Positions 16,552 through 23,694 of a stretch of 64,000 nucleotides of DNA are shown one piece after another. Positions within the stretch are counted from its first letter, which is position 1. Every line of letters starts with the position of its first letter. The notes under the pieces were generated by a model that was not told the origin of the DNA, ran no database searches, and saw only the letters and a program-made list of their open reading frames with translations. The position numbers and the translations under genes are program-made. The stretch comes from VRUE01 sp963702955. GTDB lineage: Bacteria > Actinomycetota > Thermoleophilia > Solirubrobacterales > 70-9. Location of the stretch: NCBI GenBank assembly GCA_963702955.1, contig OY969774.1, positions 1,798,001 through 1,862,000 on the forward strand, in the 5' to 3' direction.

Positions 16552-16820
16552 CGACGCGCCCAGCCGGAGGCGCGGACTTCCTCGGCGGCCTCGAGGCTCA
16601 CCGGCACAGTGCCCGAGCGCACGCGATCGGCCAGGCGCCGGCGCAACTCTGTCCGGCCTTCGCGCTCGGCGCGTATCGCCGCCAGCTTGGCGTCGGCTCC
16701 GAGCACGACCAGCTCCCCCAGCTCGACGCGGTCGCTGCCGAGCTCACCGCGCAGCTCGTCGAGCGCGGCCTGGACGGGCGGAGTCTCGGTGATCGCGTGT
16801 CGGCGACGTTTGGTCGGCAT
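16548..16820 (-). CDS. vapB: VapB-type antitoxin
   Basis: A 90-residue small charged protein directly upstream of, and overlapping, a vapC gene. No clear RHH or AbrB motif is visible; the C-terminal half is helical and basic (RREL-like repeats, VSLEAAEEVRASGW) as in type II antitoxins that wrap a PIN toxin. Start ATG 16820 lies seven bases after a TACACT -10 box, so its mRNA is probably leaderless. A palindrome covers the spacer of that promoter. The assignment rests mainly on context. Confidence 0.7.
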   Translation of the reverse strand: MPTKRRRHAITETPPVQAALDELRGELGSDRVELGELVVLGADAKLAAIRAEREGRTELRRRLADRVRSGTVPVSLEAAEEVRASGWARR

Positions 16821-16826
16821 AGCGTG

Positions 16827-16856
16827 AGTGTAACACTAGTGCCACACCACTAGCAA
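16827..16856 (-). promoter_or_regulatory. vapB promoter and operator palindrome
   Basis: On the minus strand TTGCTA (16856-16851) and TACACT (16832-16827) are 18 bases apart, and ATG 16820 follows the -10 box by six bases. CTAGTG (16836-16841) and CACTAG (16848-16853) are a perfect inverted repeat with a six-base spacer between the promoter boxes. This is the expected place for autorepression by the VapBC complex. Confidence 0.6.
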
Positions 16857-16875
16857 GCGCAACTTATGAGCGAGA

Positions 16876-17460
16876 ATGCCGCCGATGCCTGACGAGCTGC
16901 CGATCCTGCTCTTCGCCACGCCGGCCGAGCTCGAGGCCTGGCTGGAGGAGAGCCACGCCGAGTCCCCGGGGCTCTGGCTGAAGAGCGCCAAGAAGGGGAC
17001 CGAGCCGCCGAGTGTCACCTATGCCGAGGCACTGGAGCTGGCGCTCTGCTTCGGCTGGATCGACAGCCAGAAGCGCGGCCTCGACGAGCGCCACTTCCTG
17101 CAGCGGTTCACGCCGCGCCGTCCCTGCGGCCGCTGGTCGAAGATCAACCGCGAGAAGGCGGAAGCACTGCTCGCAGCCGGCGCGATGCGACCGGCGGGGC
17201 TGGCCGAGGTCGAAGCGGCCAAAGCCGATGGTCGCTGGGAGGCCGCCTACGAGGGCCAGCTCGCGGCGGAGGTGCCGGGCGACCTGCGACGCGAGCTCGA
17301 CGCCAATCCCGCCGCGGCCGAGTTCTTCGCCGACCTCGACAGTGCCAACCGCTACGCGATCGTCTACCGCCTCGGCGACGCGAAGAAGCCGGAAACGTGC
17401 GAGCGGCGGCTGCGCAAGTTCGTCGCCATGCTCGAGCGCGGCGAGAAGATCCACCCCTGA
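16876..17460 (+). CDS. YdeI/OmpD-associated family protein
   Basis: A 194-residue protein of the bacteriocin-protection YdeI/OmpD-associated family. The signature segments are FATPAELEAWLEESH near the N-terminus, GLWLKSAKKGTEPPSVTYAE, ALCFGWIDSQKRGLDERH and RFTPRRPCGRWSKINREKAE in the middle, and a helical C-terminal domain (RYAIVYRLGDAKKPETCERR) typical of the second half. The family is widespread and its biochemical role is poorly defined. It is transcribed divergently from vapBC, 55 bp away. Confidence 0.75.
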   Translation: MPPMPDELPILLFATPAELEAWLEESHAESPGLWLKSAKKGTEPPSVTYAEALELALCFGWIDSQKRGLDERHFLQRFTPRRPCGRWSKINREKAEALLAAGAMRPAGLAEVEAAKADGRWEAAYEGQLAAEVPGDLRRELDANPAAAEFFADLDSANRYAIVYRLGDAKKPETCERRLRKFVAMLERGEKIHP

Positions 17461-17575
17461 TCCAGGCGCTTGCGGACGGCCGCGGCGAAGACCGAGGAGC
17501 GTCTACGGCGATCGCGCCTACCATTCGCGAAAGTCCCGGCACGAGCTTGTTAGGACGTTGAGGGCGGCTCTCGGC

Positions 17576-18080
17576 CTATGGATTGCCCCACTCCTCCAGA
17601 ATCCGCTCCACCTCGGCGCGGACCAGAAGCCGGGCTTCTGCCCTATCCGCGCCCGACATGAGCAGCTCGTCGTAGCCCGTGTCGCGGTGGCGAACCGAGG
17701 CGGCAACGGCGAGCCTGAGCGCTCCGGGGTCGAAGGCCCGGCCGGCGGCGCTGCGCCCGCGCTTCCTCCTCGACCAGGATGCCCTGACGCTCGTAGCGCT
17801 TCCGCGCCCGGCTGAAGCGGACGACCACGGCTGAGAGGCCGCTCGCCTTCCTCGCCCGCCGGGTCAGGGCCGCATCGCCGGCCAGCAGGAAGACAAGGTG
17901 ATCCATGTCGGTACAGCTCAGGCACAGCGGTCCTTTGTCGTCCATCGTCAGCAGGCTCCCGCCGCCGCCGCACTCGGCGCAGCTCCAGTCCTTGAGTGCC
18001 GAAACGACGACGATCTCGGGCTTCGACTGACGTTTCCGGTCGCCCTCAGCCACCCGTCCCTCAATCGACCGCCCGGGCAC
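17576..18080 (-). pseudogene. DUF2293-type protein, broken by internal deletion and frameshift
   Basis: From GTG 18080 the frame reads a DUF2293-like N-terminus: VVVSALKDWSCAECGGGG (zinc-type Cys pair), LLTMDDKGPLCLSCTDMDH, then VVRFSRARKRYERQGILVEE. After that it derails. In another frame the family's C-terminus continues (AFDPGALRLAVAASVRHRD, TGYDELLMSGADRAEAR, RAEVERILEEWGNP) to TAG 17576-17578. The helical centre between the two parts is missing, so an internal deletion with frameshift inactivated the gene. Its start overlaps the stop of the 421-residue gene upstream, so they formed an operon. Function of the family is unknown to me. Confidence 0.7.
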
Positions 18081-19326
18081 GTAGCGCCAGCCGCAGTGCC
18101 TCGCGGCCTACCGGCGTCACCGTCAGCTCGCCTCGGGAGATGTGCGTCTCGCGGTCGTATTCGTGTTCGTACGTCAGCAACTCCAGCGCCTCGGCCAGCC
18201 GGATCGCGTTCCAGGCGTAGACGTGCACGTCGCGAACGTCCGGCGGCTCCCCGGCGGCGTTCCAGCCATCGGCCACGATCGCAGCGTGAACGCGTGCGAG
18301 GAACTCGTCGCGGTCGACGACCGGCCCGCCGTCGAGCAGCGCGGCGGCGGCAAGCTCCTGCACGGCGCCGGCAAAGCCGTCCGGCACGAGGAGATGGGGG
18401 GCGATAGCTGCGCGGAGAGCCACCGGATCGCGCAGCAGCGAGCGGCCGCGCTTGGTCGTCGCCAGCGTGCGGCCGGTCTTGCGCAGCAGCCTCATGCGCC
18501 GCGCCAGGTCGTGCACTTCGCACAGCCCTGTTACTTCGTCTTCGCGGTGCGGCGGCCCCATCTCCATGCGCCACCAGGCCGGAAAGCGCTCAACGGACGC
18601 ACGCACCAGGGCCCGATTGAGTGCCCCGGTCTGGGTCAGGCCGATGCCCTCCTCGCCTTCCGCGAGCAACCAGACCAGCGTCCTCAATGGATCGCCTGCA
18701 CCCGGTGGCGGTTCCGGCGCTGCGAGCGCCCGCAGCATCGGCACGACCGGAGCGACGAACTCCCGACGCGCCCCTCCGCCATCCCGTGCCCAGCTCTCGA
18801 GCCGCTCCTCGACGATGACGTCACGCGGCACCCGGCCATCCAGCTCCGGCTGAGCCCGATGCAGGAACTCGGTCACGAGCGCCGCCTGTCGCCGCTCGAA
18901 CCCTCGCGCGGCCGGATCGACTCCTTCCCCCTCAATCCACTGCTCCAGCTCGCGCGCCACCCGATCGCGCAATCGCTCAACCGTGTCCGGCTCTTCAACC
19001 TCCCACACCTTCAGCATCGCCATCGTCTGCTCGGAGGTGCAGATCTCCGCGTAGGCCGTCGCGCCGTCGCCGGCGAGTTCCAGAAAGCGCCCGAGTCGCT
19101 CCGCCACCGCCCGCTTCACCTCAAGTGAGGCGAGCAGCTTGCAGGGAAGCTGGTACCAGAGGTACAGCTGCAGGTCGTAGCGGCTGATCTCGACCGGCGC
19201 CTCCTCGTCCTCCCGACCGGCGATCAGCTCAAGCGCTCCTTCGACGTCCCCAGGCGCCTCCAAGTCGTGCTCGCCCAGCAGCGCGAGCGCCCGCTCGACC
19301 GACGTAGAGGACAGATCTACCGGCAC
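18061..19326 (-). CDS. hypothetical protein, 421 residues
   Basis: Not firmly recognised. It is acidic and alpha-helical throughout. The segment LTQTGALNRALVRASVERFP, followed by HDLARRMRLLRKTGRTLATT and KRGRSLLRDP, resembles the winged C-terminal region of actinobacterial proteins that often carry a pRiA4b ORF-3-like domain elsewhere. The C-terminus has another wing-like part (THISRGELTVTPVGREALRL). No membrane segment, signal peptide or catalytic motif is visible. ATG 19326 lies 50 bp from the divergent SEC-C gene. It overlaps the DUF2293 relic by 20 bases. A piece of its 3' end seems to recur at 21606-21626. Confidence 0.5.
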   Translation of the reverse strand: MPVDLSSTSVERALALLGEHDLEAPGDVEGALELIAGREDEEAPVEISRYDLQLYLWYQLPCKLLASLEVKRAVAERLGRFLELAGDGATAYAEICTSEQTMAMLKVWEVEEPDTVERLRDRVARELEQWIEGEGVDPAARGFERRQAALVTEFLHRAQPELDGRVPRDVIVEERLESWARDGGGARREFVAPVVPMLRALAAPEPPPGAGDPLRTLVWLLAEGEEGIGLTQTGALNRALVRASVERFPAWWRMEMGPPHREDEVTGLCEVHDLARRMRLLRKTGRTLATTKRGRSLLRDPVALRAAIAPHLLVPDGFAGAVQELAAAALLDGGPVVDRDEFLARVHAAIVADGWNAAGEPPDVRDVHVYAWNAIRLAEALELLTYEHEYDRETHISRGELTVTPVGREALRLALRARAVD

Positions 19327-19376
19327 GCACCCAGTCTGCCGGAATCGACAGCGAAAGTTGGTCCGTCCCCGTCCCT

Positions 19377-19886
19377 ATGGTGACGGCGATGACACGCGTG
19401 AGCCGCAATGCGCCGTGTCCCTGCGGAAGCGGCAAGAAGTACAAGCTCTGCTGCCTGCCCGCCGAGGCTGACGGGATTCGCGACAAGGCCACGCTTCAGG
19501 AAGTCGAGACGATCGACGCCACCGGGCGCGGTTGCGACTGGCGAATCCTCGAACGGGTGGGACCCGAGGGAACCGCAAGCGGCCAGCTGGTGGAGCATCT
19601 CTGCAACGGAGAGCGGTTTGAGGTTCAGGCGCCCGACGGCTGGCTGATGGACGGCAAGCGGGTCTCGATGTACCTCGCGCTCGAGGCGCTGCCACCGCCG
19701 CTTTACGAGTGGGCGATCCAGCAGTCCCTCGACGGAGTCAGCGGCGAGGATGTGACGCCGTTCGGCCTCGACGTCGCTCGCGTTCTCCTTCTGGCGGGCA
19801 CCGTCGTGGACCTCGTCGGCGATCTCCGCAAGCCGCGACGCAAGCTGAAGCGAATCCTCTCCACTCGTAGGCAAGAAGCAGCGTAA
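19377..19886 (+). CDS. SEC-C motif protein
   Basis: A 169-residue protein with an N-terminal SEC-C zinc-binding motif (NAPCPCGSGKKYKLCC, residues 11-26), as found at the C-terminus of SecA and in many accessory proteins. The remaining 140 residues (CDWRILERVGPEGTASGQLV, FEVQAPDGWLMDGKRVSMY) are not recognised. ATG 19377 or 19389 may be the start. It stands divergently to the 421-residue gene and just before the abiEi relic. Confidence 0.65.
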   Translation: MVTAMTRVSRNAPCPCGSGKKYKLCCLPAEADGIRDKATLQEVETIDATGRGCDWRILERVGPEGTASGQLVEHLCNGERFEVQAPDGWLMDGKRVSMYLALEALPPPLYEWAIQQSLDGVSGEDVTPFGLDVARVLLLAGTVVDLVGDLRKPRRKLKRILSTRRQEAA

Positions 19887-19893
19887 GTCTTCG

Positions 19894-20005
19894 TCACACG
19901 GCCACCGGATCGATCCGCGCGTTGAGGCGCAGGTTCCAATGCGCCCTCCACTTCGGTCTCGAAGGCTGACAACGATCTCACGCAAGCGCCCACGCTATGG
20001 GCGTT
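19894..20005 (-). pseudogene. relic of a second abiEi gene beside att copy 2
   Basis: Bases 19894-19942 match the 3' end of the abiEi gene at 14843-14892, including the stop and the codons for LRVNARID. Bases 19965-20005 match its start region and promoter palindrome (AGCGCCC-N7-GGGCGTT, compare 15662-15682). The whole body between them is gone and the start codon is lost. The relic lies about 45 bp from att copy 2, as the intact gene does from copy 1. Confidence 0.65.
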
Positions 20006-20049
20006 CGCGAGAGATTCTTGTCGCCGCCTGATTCCGCGCGCCAGGCCCA

Positions 20050-20236
20050 GGCACTCGACGCCAGGAGTGCCCGAAACGCCGACAATCCCCGCTAATCGCC
20101 GCGTATCCGCGCCGATGGCGACTCTCGCGGCCGTCCTCGAATCCCCTGCTAATCCGCACCTTCCAACGCCGAAACACCGGCCAGAGCCGAGTCATCGCAC
20201 CCAGGAGGTCGGCGGTTCGAATTCGCCTAGCTCCAC
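20050..20236 (+). repeat. 187-bp att-linked direct repeat, copy 2, with decayed tRNA 3' fragment
   Basis: Same length and layout as 15716-15902: GGCACTC-N8-GAGTGCC hairpin, two arm-type motifs and the tRNA 3' part at 20199-20236. One T-stem base has changed (GGTTCGAATT instead of ATC), which breaks a pair, so this copy cannot be a working tRNA end. The unit between the copies (15903-20236) is 4334 bp. No terminator follows. The next 61 bp hold nothing visible. Confidence 0.8.
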
Positions 20237-20297
20237 CAAGATGGCTCACTCGAACCGCTGCGGGCTTCGGGACCTGCCTGGATCCGTCCGGTCAGTC

Positions 20298-20723
20298 TTA
20301 GGCGGCTTGAGCCTTTGCCCGCTCGATCGCCTCGGCGTAGATGCCGTGGCGGGTGCTCGGCGGAGGGGCGATGGCGATTCCGTACGCCTCTCTCATCGCC
20401 GTTGCGAGGGCTTGCTTGAAGGTTCGGCCGTGCCAGGCGCGGGGCTCGGCGGAGCGGCCTACGTGGAGATGGACCAGCTCATGGAGGAGCGTCTCCTGGA
20501 TGTCGCCGGGGCGGATTCCGGGGTAGGCGGTGACCGAGAGGCGGAACTCGGCGGGGACGGCGAAGCCGAGGCGGTTTGGGCGCTTGCGGGCCCGCCGCAC
20601 CTTGAACGCGGGTTTCCGCATCGCGAGCGGACCGTCGGCGAAGACCGGCAGGGCCCGCAGGCGTTCGAGCTCCTGGTCGAGCGCCACCCCCGCGACCAGG
20701 TAGTAGGAGCGATCGCGGCGCAA
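20298..20723 (-). CDS. SprT-like zinc metalloprotease-fold protein
   Basis: A 141-residue SprT-like protein. HELVHLHVG gives the H-E-x-x-H zinc site and WHGRTFKQAL the third ligand region, both standard for the family. The N-terminal part (RPNRLGFAVPAEFRLSVTAY, PGIRPGDIQETLLHE) matches the usual strand-turn before the active site. Start TTG 20723 is weakly supported; no better start is present. It lies downstream of a vapBC module on the same strand. SprT-like domains occur in DNA-protein crosslink repair proteases and in mobile elements; the role here is unknown. Confidence 0.7.
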   Translation of the reverse strand: MRRDRSYYLVAGVALDQELERLRALPVFADGPLAMRKPAFKVRRARKRPNRLGFAVPAEFRLSVTAYPGIRPGDIQETLLHELVHLHVGRSAEPRAWHGRTFKQALATAMREAYGIAIAPPPSTRHGIYAEAIERAKAQAA

Positions 20724-20744
20724 CGGATCAGCCGGCGGCAGAAT

Positions 20745-21182
20745 TCACGAAGGGTCTGAGATCCAGCGCGCCTCGACGCCGAGGTGGTCGCCGAGGCGCT
20801 CGAGGTGCTGGTCGAAGTGCAGGATGCCGATGCCCGCGTCCTGCGCGGCGGCGGCTACCGTCAGATCGGTGAGGGGGAAACGATGGGCTCCGTGCGAACC
20901 CGCCGCCGCCAGCTCGCGCATCGTCGCCAAAGCTGCCCGCTGCACGCCGCGATCCACTGGAATCTCACGAAGGCCGTCCAGCGTGCGCTCGACGGCGGCG
21001 ATCCCCTCGGGCCCCCGTGCATCGACCATGAGCTCGTAGCGCACCGGCCGGCACCAGCAGATATCGCCGCGCTCGGTCGCGTCCAGCAGTAAATCGCGCG
21101 CCCGGGTGTCCCGGCGAGCCTGCATCCAGGCGGAGGTATCCGCCAGCACCGGGCCGGCCCCGTCCCAAAGCCGGAAGGGCAT
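20745..21182 (-). CDS. vapC: VapC-type PIN-domain toxin
   Basis: A 145-residue PIN ribonuclease with active-site acids D15 (VLADTSAWM), E50 (VRYELMV), D106 (FPLTDLTVAAAA) and D124 (LHFDQHLERL). ATG 21182 shares one base with the antitoxin stop (TGATG). The gene is complete and looks functional. It differs clearly from the VapC at 16123, although the antitoxins of the two loci share a tail sequence. Confidence 0.85.
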   Translation of the reverse strand: MPFRLWDGAGPVLADTSAWMQARRDTRARDLLLDATERGDICWCRPVRYELMVDARGPEGIAAVERTLDGLREIPVDRGVQRAALATMRELAAAGSHGAHRFPLTDLTVAAAAQDAGIGILHFDQHLERLGDHLGVEARWISDPS

Positions 21183-21445
21183 CAGGCCGCAGGCGGCGCG
21201 TTCAAGCGATCGACCGCTTCGAGGTCTAGGTCGAACTGCTCGGCATCCATCGCCTCAAACAGGGCCTCGGCGGCGACACGCCGGTTGCGGCCGGCCTCCA
21301 ACTCGGCCTCCGCCCCCTCGACGGCGAGGCGGCGGAGCAGCGTCGCATCGGCCTCGTGGGTGCCGGTGGCGGCGCGAACCCGCGCCAGCGCCTCACCCAG
21401 TTCAGGGTCGGCGGTGACGGCGATTCGAGGGTGCTTGGAAGGCAT
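21182..21445 (-). CDS. vapB: VapB-type antitoxin
   Basis: An 87-residue antitoxin overlapping vapC by one base. The N-terminus (HPRIAVTADPELGEALARVR) is consistent with a ribbon-helix-helix strand and helix. The C-terminus EQFDLDLEAVDRLNAPPAA would bind the PIN toxin. ATG 21445 was chosen; the open frame continues upstream but without family character. TACACT and TGTATT lie 5-16 bases before the ATG, so the leader is very short or absent. The tail recurs as a relic at 16056-16115. Confidence 0.75.
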   Translation of the reverse strand: MPSKHPRIAVTADPELGEALARVRAATGTHEADATLLRRLAVEGAEAELEAGRNRRVAAEALFEAMDAEQFDLDLEAVDRLNAPPAA

Positions 21446-21509
21446 GCCCAATACAGTGTAGCTCGCAGGGGTGACTCCAAGGTCGAAGGCTGACCAAGCG
21501 CCAAATCCC

Positions 21510-21677
21510 GCCTGTGGCGCACTCCGCGCAGCTCCATTCCCTGAGAGCCGAGGCGACGAGCCCGAACCTTGAATCGCCTTTCCGTCCCTCGCCTGCCATC
21601 GCGGCCTCTCAGCCGACCGCCCGGGAGCGCAGGGCTTCCCGATCGGCGACGTCGCAGAGGGCGGCTCCCGACGGACG
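21510..21677. pseudogene. mosaic of gene relics: DUF2293 head, 421-residue gene tail, AbiEii tail
   Basis: Three fragments lie in a row. On the minus strand 21510-21599 reads EGRKGDSRFGLVASALREWS followed by CAECATGG, a second DUF2293 N-terminus. Bases 21606-21626 resemble 18057-18077, the overlap of the DUF2293 and 421-residue genes. On the plus strand 21632-21660 is identical for 29 bases to 23468-23496 near the end of the broken AbiEii gene (GFPIGDVAE). None can encode a product. The mix shows repeated recombination between related island copies. Confidence 0.55.
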
Positions 21678-21709
21678 AAATAGAACATTTTGTGCTGATC
21701 CATCCTTGA

Positions 21710-21748
21710 GGCACTCGTCGCCAAGAGTGCCCGAAACGTCGATAATCG
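21710..21748 (+). repeat. truncated third copy of the att-linked repeat (left end)
   Basis: GGCACTC (21710-21716) and GAGTGCC (21725-21731) with an eight-base loop, followed by CGAAACGTCGATAATCG, match the first 39 bases of the 187-bp repeats. Similarity then fades and no tRNA fragment follows. It marks the edge of a third, mostly deleted island. Bases 21749-21887 show no gene. Confidence 0.55.
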
Positions 21749-21887
21749 CACCGAATCGGCGCGGTGATCGACTAGGGCGAGCAGAACGGCCGCCTGACCA
21801 CTCGCCAGGCACGCGGGCTGCGTCGCGAGCTGGAGATCTGTCGCCGCAATTGCAGAAGAATCAACCGCGCCCGGTAGAATTGATGCC

Positions 21888-22106
21888 GTGATCGATCGCG
21901 CTCAGATCGTTGCCAGCGTCGCCGGCTCGCTGCGCTTGGAGGGCCTCGAGCCCACTGGCCCGGTTCGCGAACTCGCCGATCTCTGGGTCCGTGGATATGC
22001 CTCGGACGCAGATCTGCACGAGGCGGAGCGTCGCCTCCTTGCGGGAGAACCACTTGAGGGCTTGCTCGCTTCCGCAGCGACGAACGGCGCGTCGCGGCAC
22101 GTGTGA
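21888..22106 (+). CDS. vbhA: VbhA-type antitoxin
   Basis: A 72-residue protein of the VbhA family. The inhibitory helix region SLRLEGLEPTGPVRELADLW and the following YASDADLHEAERRLLAG match VbhA-like antitoxins, which block the ATP site of Fic AMP-transferases with a conserved Ser/Thr-x-x-x-Glu-Gly helix (here S-L-R-L-E-G). GTG 21888 is the start. Its stop overlaps the next start (GTGA). The cognate Fic toxin gene is truncated, so the antitoxin is now without a target in this locus. Confidence 0.7.
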   Translation: MIDRAQIVASVAGSLRLEGLEPTGPVRELADLWVRGYASDADLHEAERRLLAGEPLEGLLASAATNGASRHV

Positions 22107-22291
22107 CCGACGATCCGTACGTCTACCCGGGCACCAACGTCCTGCGCAACAGCCGGGGAATCCGCGATGGCGATGAGCTTGAGAAGTTCGAGACGCGCCT
22201 CACGTTCCGCCGCGGCTTACCGGTAAGGTCCGGATCGGGTGTTCTTCTAGCTGGGAGGAAACTTAAAAAGTTGCAAAATGCAACTCTTTAA
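22103..22291 (+). pseudogene. Fic-family toxin, only the N-terminal ~40 residues remain
   Basis: GTG 22103 overlaps the vbhA stop. The first 40 residues (DPYVYPGTNVLRNSRGIRDG, then DELEKFETRLTFRR) match the N-terminus of Fic/DOC proteins of the VbhT/Fic type. The family should continue for about 150 more residues to the HPFxxGNGR motif, which is absent. From about codon 42 the sequence is unrelated and ends at 22291, just past the first abiEi palindrome. The toxin is dead by 3' deletion. Confidence 0.7.
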
Positions 22292-22341
22292 TCACCCAAG
22301 GTGCTAAGATGCTAGCGCTTGTTCAGTTGCAAAATGCAACT
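22269..22341 (+). promoter_or_regulatory. paired operator palindromes upstream of abiEi
   Basis: The 17-base palindrome AGTTGCAAAATGCAACT occurs twice, identically, at 22269-22285 and 22325-22341, 56 bp apart. The second copy ends 14 bases before the abiEi ATG (22356). AbiEi antitoxins are known to autorepress by binding two inverted repeats at the abiE promoter, so these are strong operator candidates. TAAGAT (22305-22310) between them may be a -10 box. Confidence 0.75.
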
Positions 22342-22355
22342 TTCAAAGCCACATC

Positions 22356-22919
22356 ATGCCCGGACGGAACTACAGCAGACTCGCGACGATCGCTGCTGAC
22401 CAGCAGGGTCTGGTCACCGCCGCCGATGCCCGGGAGGCAAGCATCGACCCCCATCGCCTGGTCGACATGGAGCGCAGGGGGACGATCGAGCGCGTTGCTC
22501 GGGGCCTCTATCGCTTCCCGCTCCTCGGGCCGAATCCGGAGCTCGGCCAGCTGGCTGAGGCGACGTTGTGGGCGGACCGAAGGGGGACCCTCTCCCACGA
22601 CACGGCCCTCGATCTGCACGAACTATGCGACATCAACCCTGCCCAGATCCACATCTCCATCCCAACCGCATACAGGCTTCAGAAGCCGGTGCCGAAGCTC
22701 TACCGAATCCATCGAGGCGATCTCGAAAAGGGCGAGCGGACTCTCTACGAAGGCATCCCGATCGTCACGCCCTATCGCGCGATCGCCGAGGGGATCGAGA
22801 CCGGCGTCCGAGCGGATCTGTTGCACCAGGCGATCGACACGGCTCGGCGCCGCGGGCAGGTGCGCGGCCCACAGCTGACGCGCCTCCGCAAGATGCTCGC
22901 CGCCAGGGGCCGGCGGTGA
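22356..22919 (+). CDS. AbiEi-type antitoxin (type IV TA)
   Basis: A 187-residue AbiEi-family protein. The N-terminal winged helix covers YSRLATIAADQQGLVTAADA to GLYRFP (residues 6-55). The C-terminal domain shows ATLWADRRGTLSHDTALDLH, HISIPTAYRLQKPVPKLYRI and GIPIVTPYRAIAEGI, the usual order for the family. It carries two perfect operator palindromes upstream. Its stop overlaps the GTG of the broken toxin gene. It is only distantly related to the AbiEi at 14843 and shorter than it. As the toxin has lost its active site, the antitoxin may persist as a repressor or protect against related toxins (inference). Confidence 0.85.
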   Translation: MPGRNYSRLATIAADQQGLVTAADAREASIDPHRLVDMERRGTIERVARGLYRFPLLGPNPELGQLAEATLWADRRGTLSHDTALDLHELCDINPAQIHISIPTAYRLQKPVPKLYRIHRGDLEKGERTLYEGIPIVTPYRAIAEGIETGVRADLLHQAIDTARRRGQVRGPQLTRLRKMLAARGRR

Positions 22920-23552
22920 GCTTCCCGAAGCAAAAGAAGCCGCGAAGCTGGCGGATCCTGCAGGACTGGATTCGCCATTACGCCGATCAGGAGGAGCTGC
23001 CGCAGTCCCGTGTTCGCCGCGCCGTGTCGTTCATGCTCGTCGCCCTTCCGCAATACCTTCCGCGTCAACGTCATCATCGACTTCAAGGGCAAACGCTGGG
23101 GCAAAGTCCAGTTCGAGGTCGCCCCAGTAGAGGTTGAGGGCGTCCTCGACATCGATCGGGTCGAGCCGTTCGACATCGGCCAGTTTGGCCTTGAGTCCCC
23201 AGGCCAGATCAGCGTCGTCGGGCTGCCGTATCTCATCGCCCAGAAGCTCCACGCTTGCACCGAGGTATTCGACGGTGAAGAGAACGAGCGGGTGCATGAT
23301 CTGATGGACCTGCTCCTGGCCCGCGATCTGCTTGAGCCGCAAGGCTTCGCGAGGACTCGCGAAGCCTGCCGGGCGATCTTTGCCAGTCGCGCCAAGCAGA
23401 CCTGGCCACCGGAGTTGACCGTCTACCCGAGCTGGGCTGAGACCTACGAGGCCATCGCCGAGGAGGAGGGCTTCCCGATCGGCGACGTCGCAGAGGCCGC
23501 CTCGCGAGTCCGCGGTTTCATCGAGGAGATCGACGCCGCCCACGGAGGCTAG
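22916..23552 (+). pseudogene. AbiEii-type nucleotidyltransferase toxin, active site deleted
   Basis: GTG 22916 overlaps the antitoxin stop (GTGA). The first 40 codons give an AbiEii N-terminus (WRILQDWIRHYADQEELPQS). Then, near 23035, the frame breaks. The family's C-terminal half continues in another frame from about 23046 to 23552 (FEVAPVEVEGVLDIDRVEPF, VVGLPYLIAQKLHACTE, HDLMDLLLARDLLEPQ). The FxxKGG and catalytic Asp-x-Asp segments that should lie between are missing. The toxin cannot be active. This complements a preserved antitoxin. Confidence 0.75.
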
Positions 23553-23611
23553 CCGGCCCTAACGTATTAGGGGAGAAACGTTAGGGTCGCTCTACGACCC
23601 TAACGCCGGCT
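23551..23611 (+). terminator. terminator with two alternative hairpins
   Basis: CGTTAGGGTCG (23579-23589) can pair perfectly with CGACCCTAACG (23595-23605) over 11 bases and a five-base loop. Alternatively its first eight bases can pair with CCCTAACG (23557-23564). AGCCGG and CCGGCT flank the whole. It lies directly after the broken AbiEii gene and before the NERD gene. No T-run follows. Confidence 0.5.
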
Positions 23612-23694
23612 TGGGGGTCTGGGAAGGTGAGGACGCGAGGCCAGCCAAAGAGGTTCGGGCTCCAGAATGCCATCGGCGTGCCGATAAGCCCTCG

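Noticed and set aside
19995..20249. Open frame on the minus strand reading GGARRIRTADLLGA
   Set aside because: This is the well-known artefact of translating the reverse strand of a tRNA 3' end; it lies in att copy 2.
23611..23694. GTG 23611 as start of the NERD protein
   Set aside because: It lies at the end of the hairpin structure, and the added 28 residues have no family likeness.
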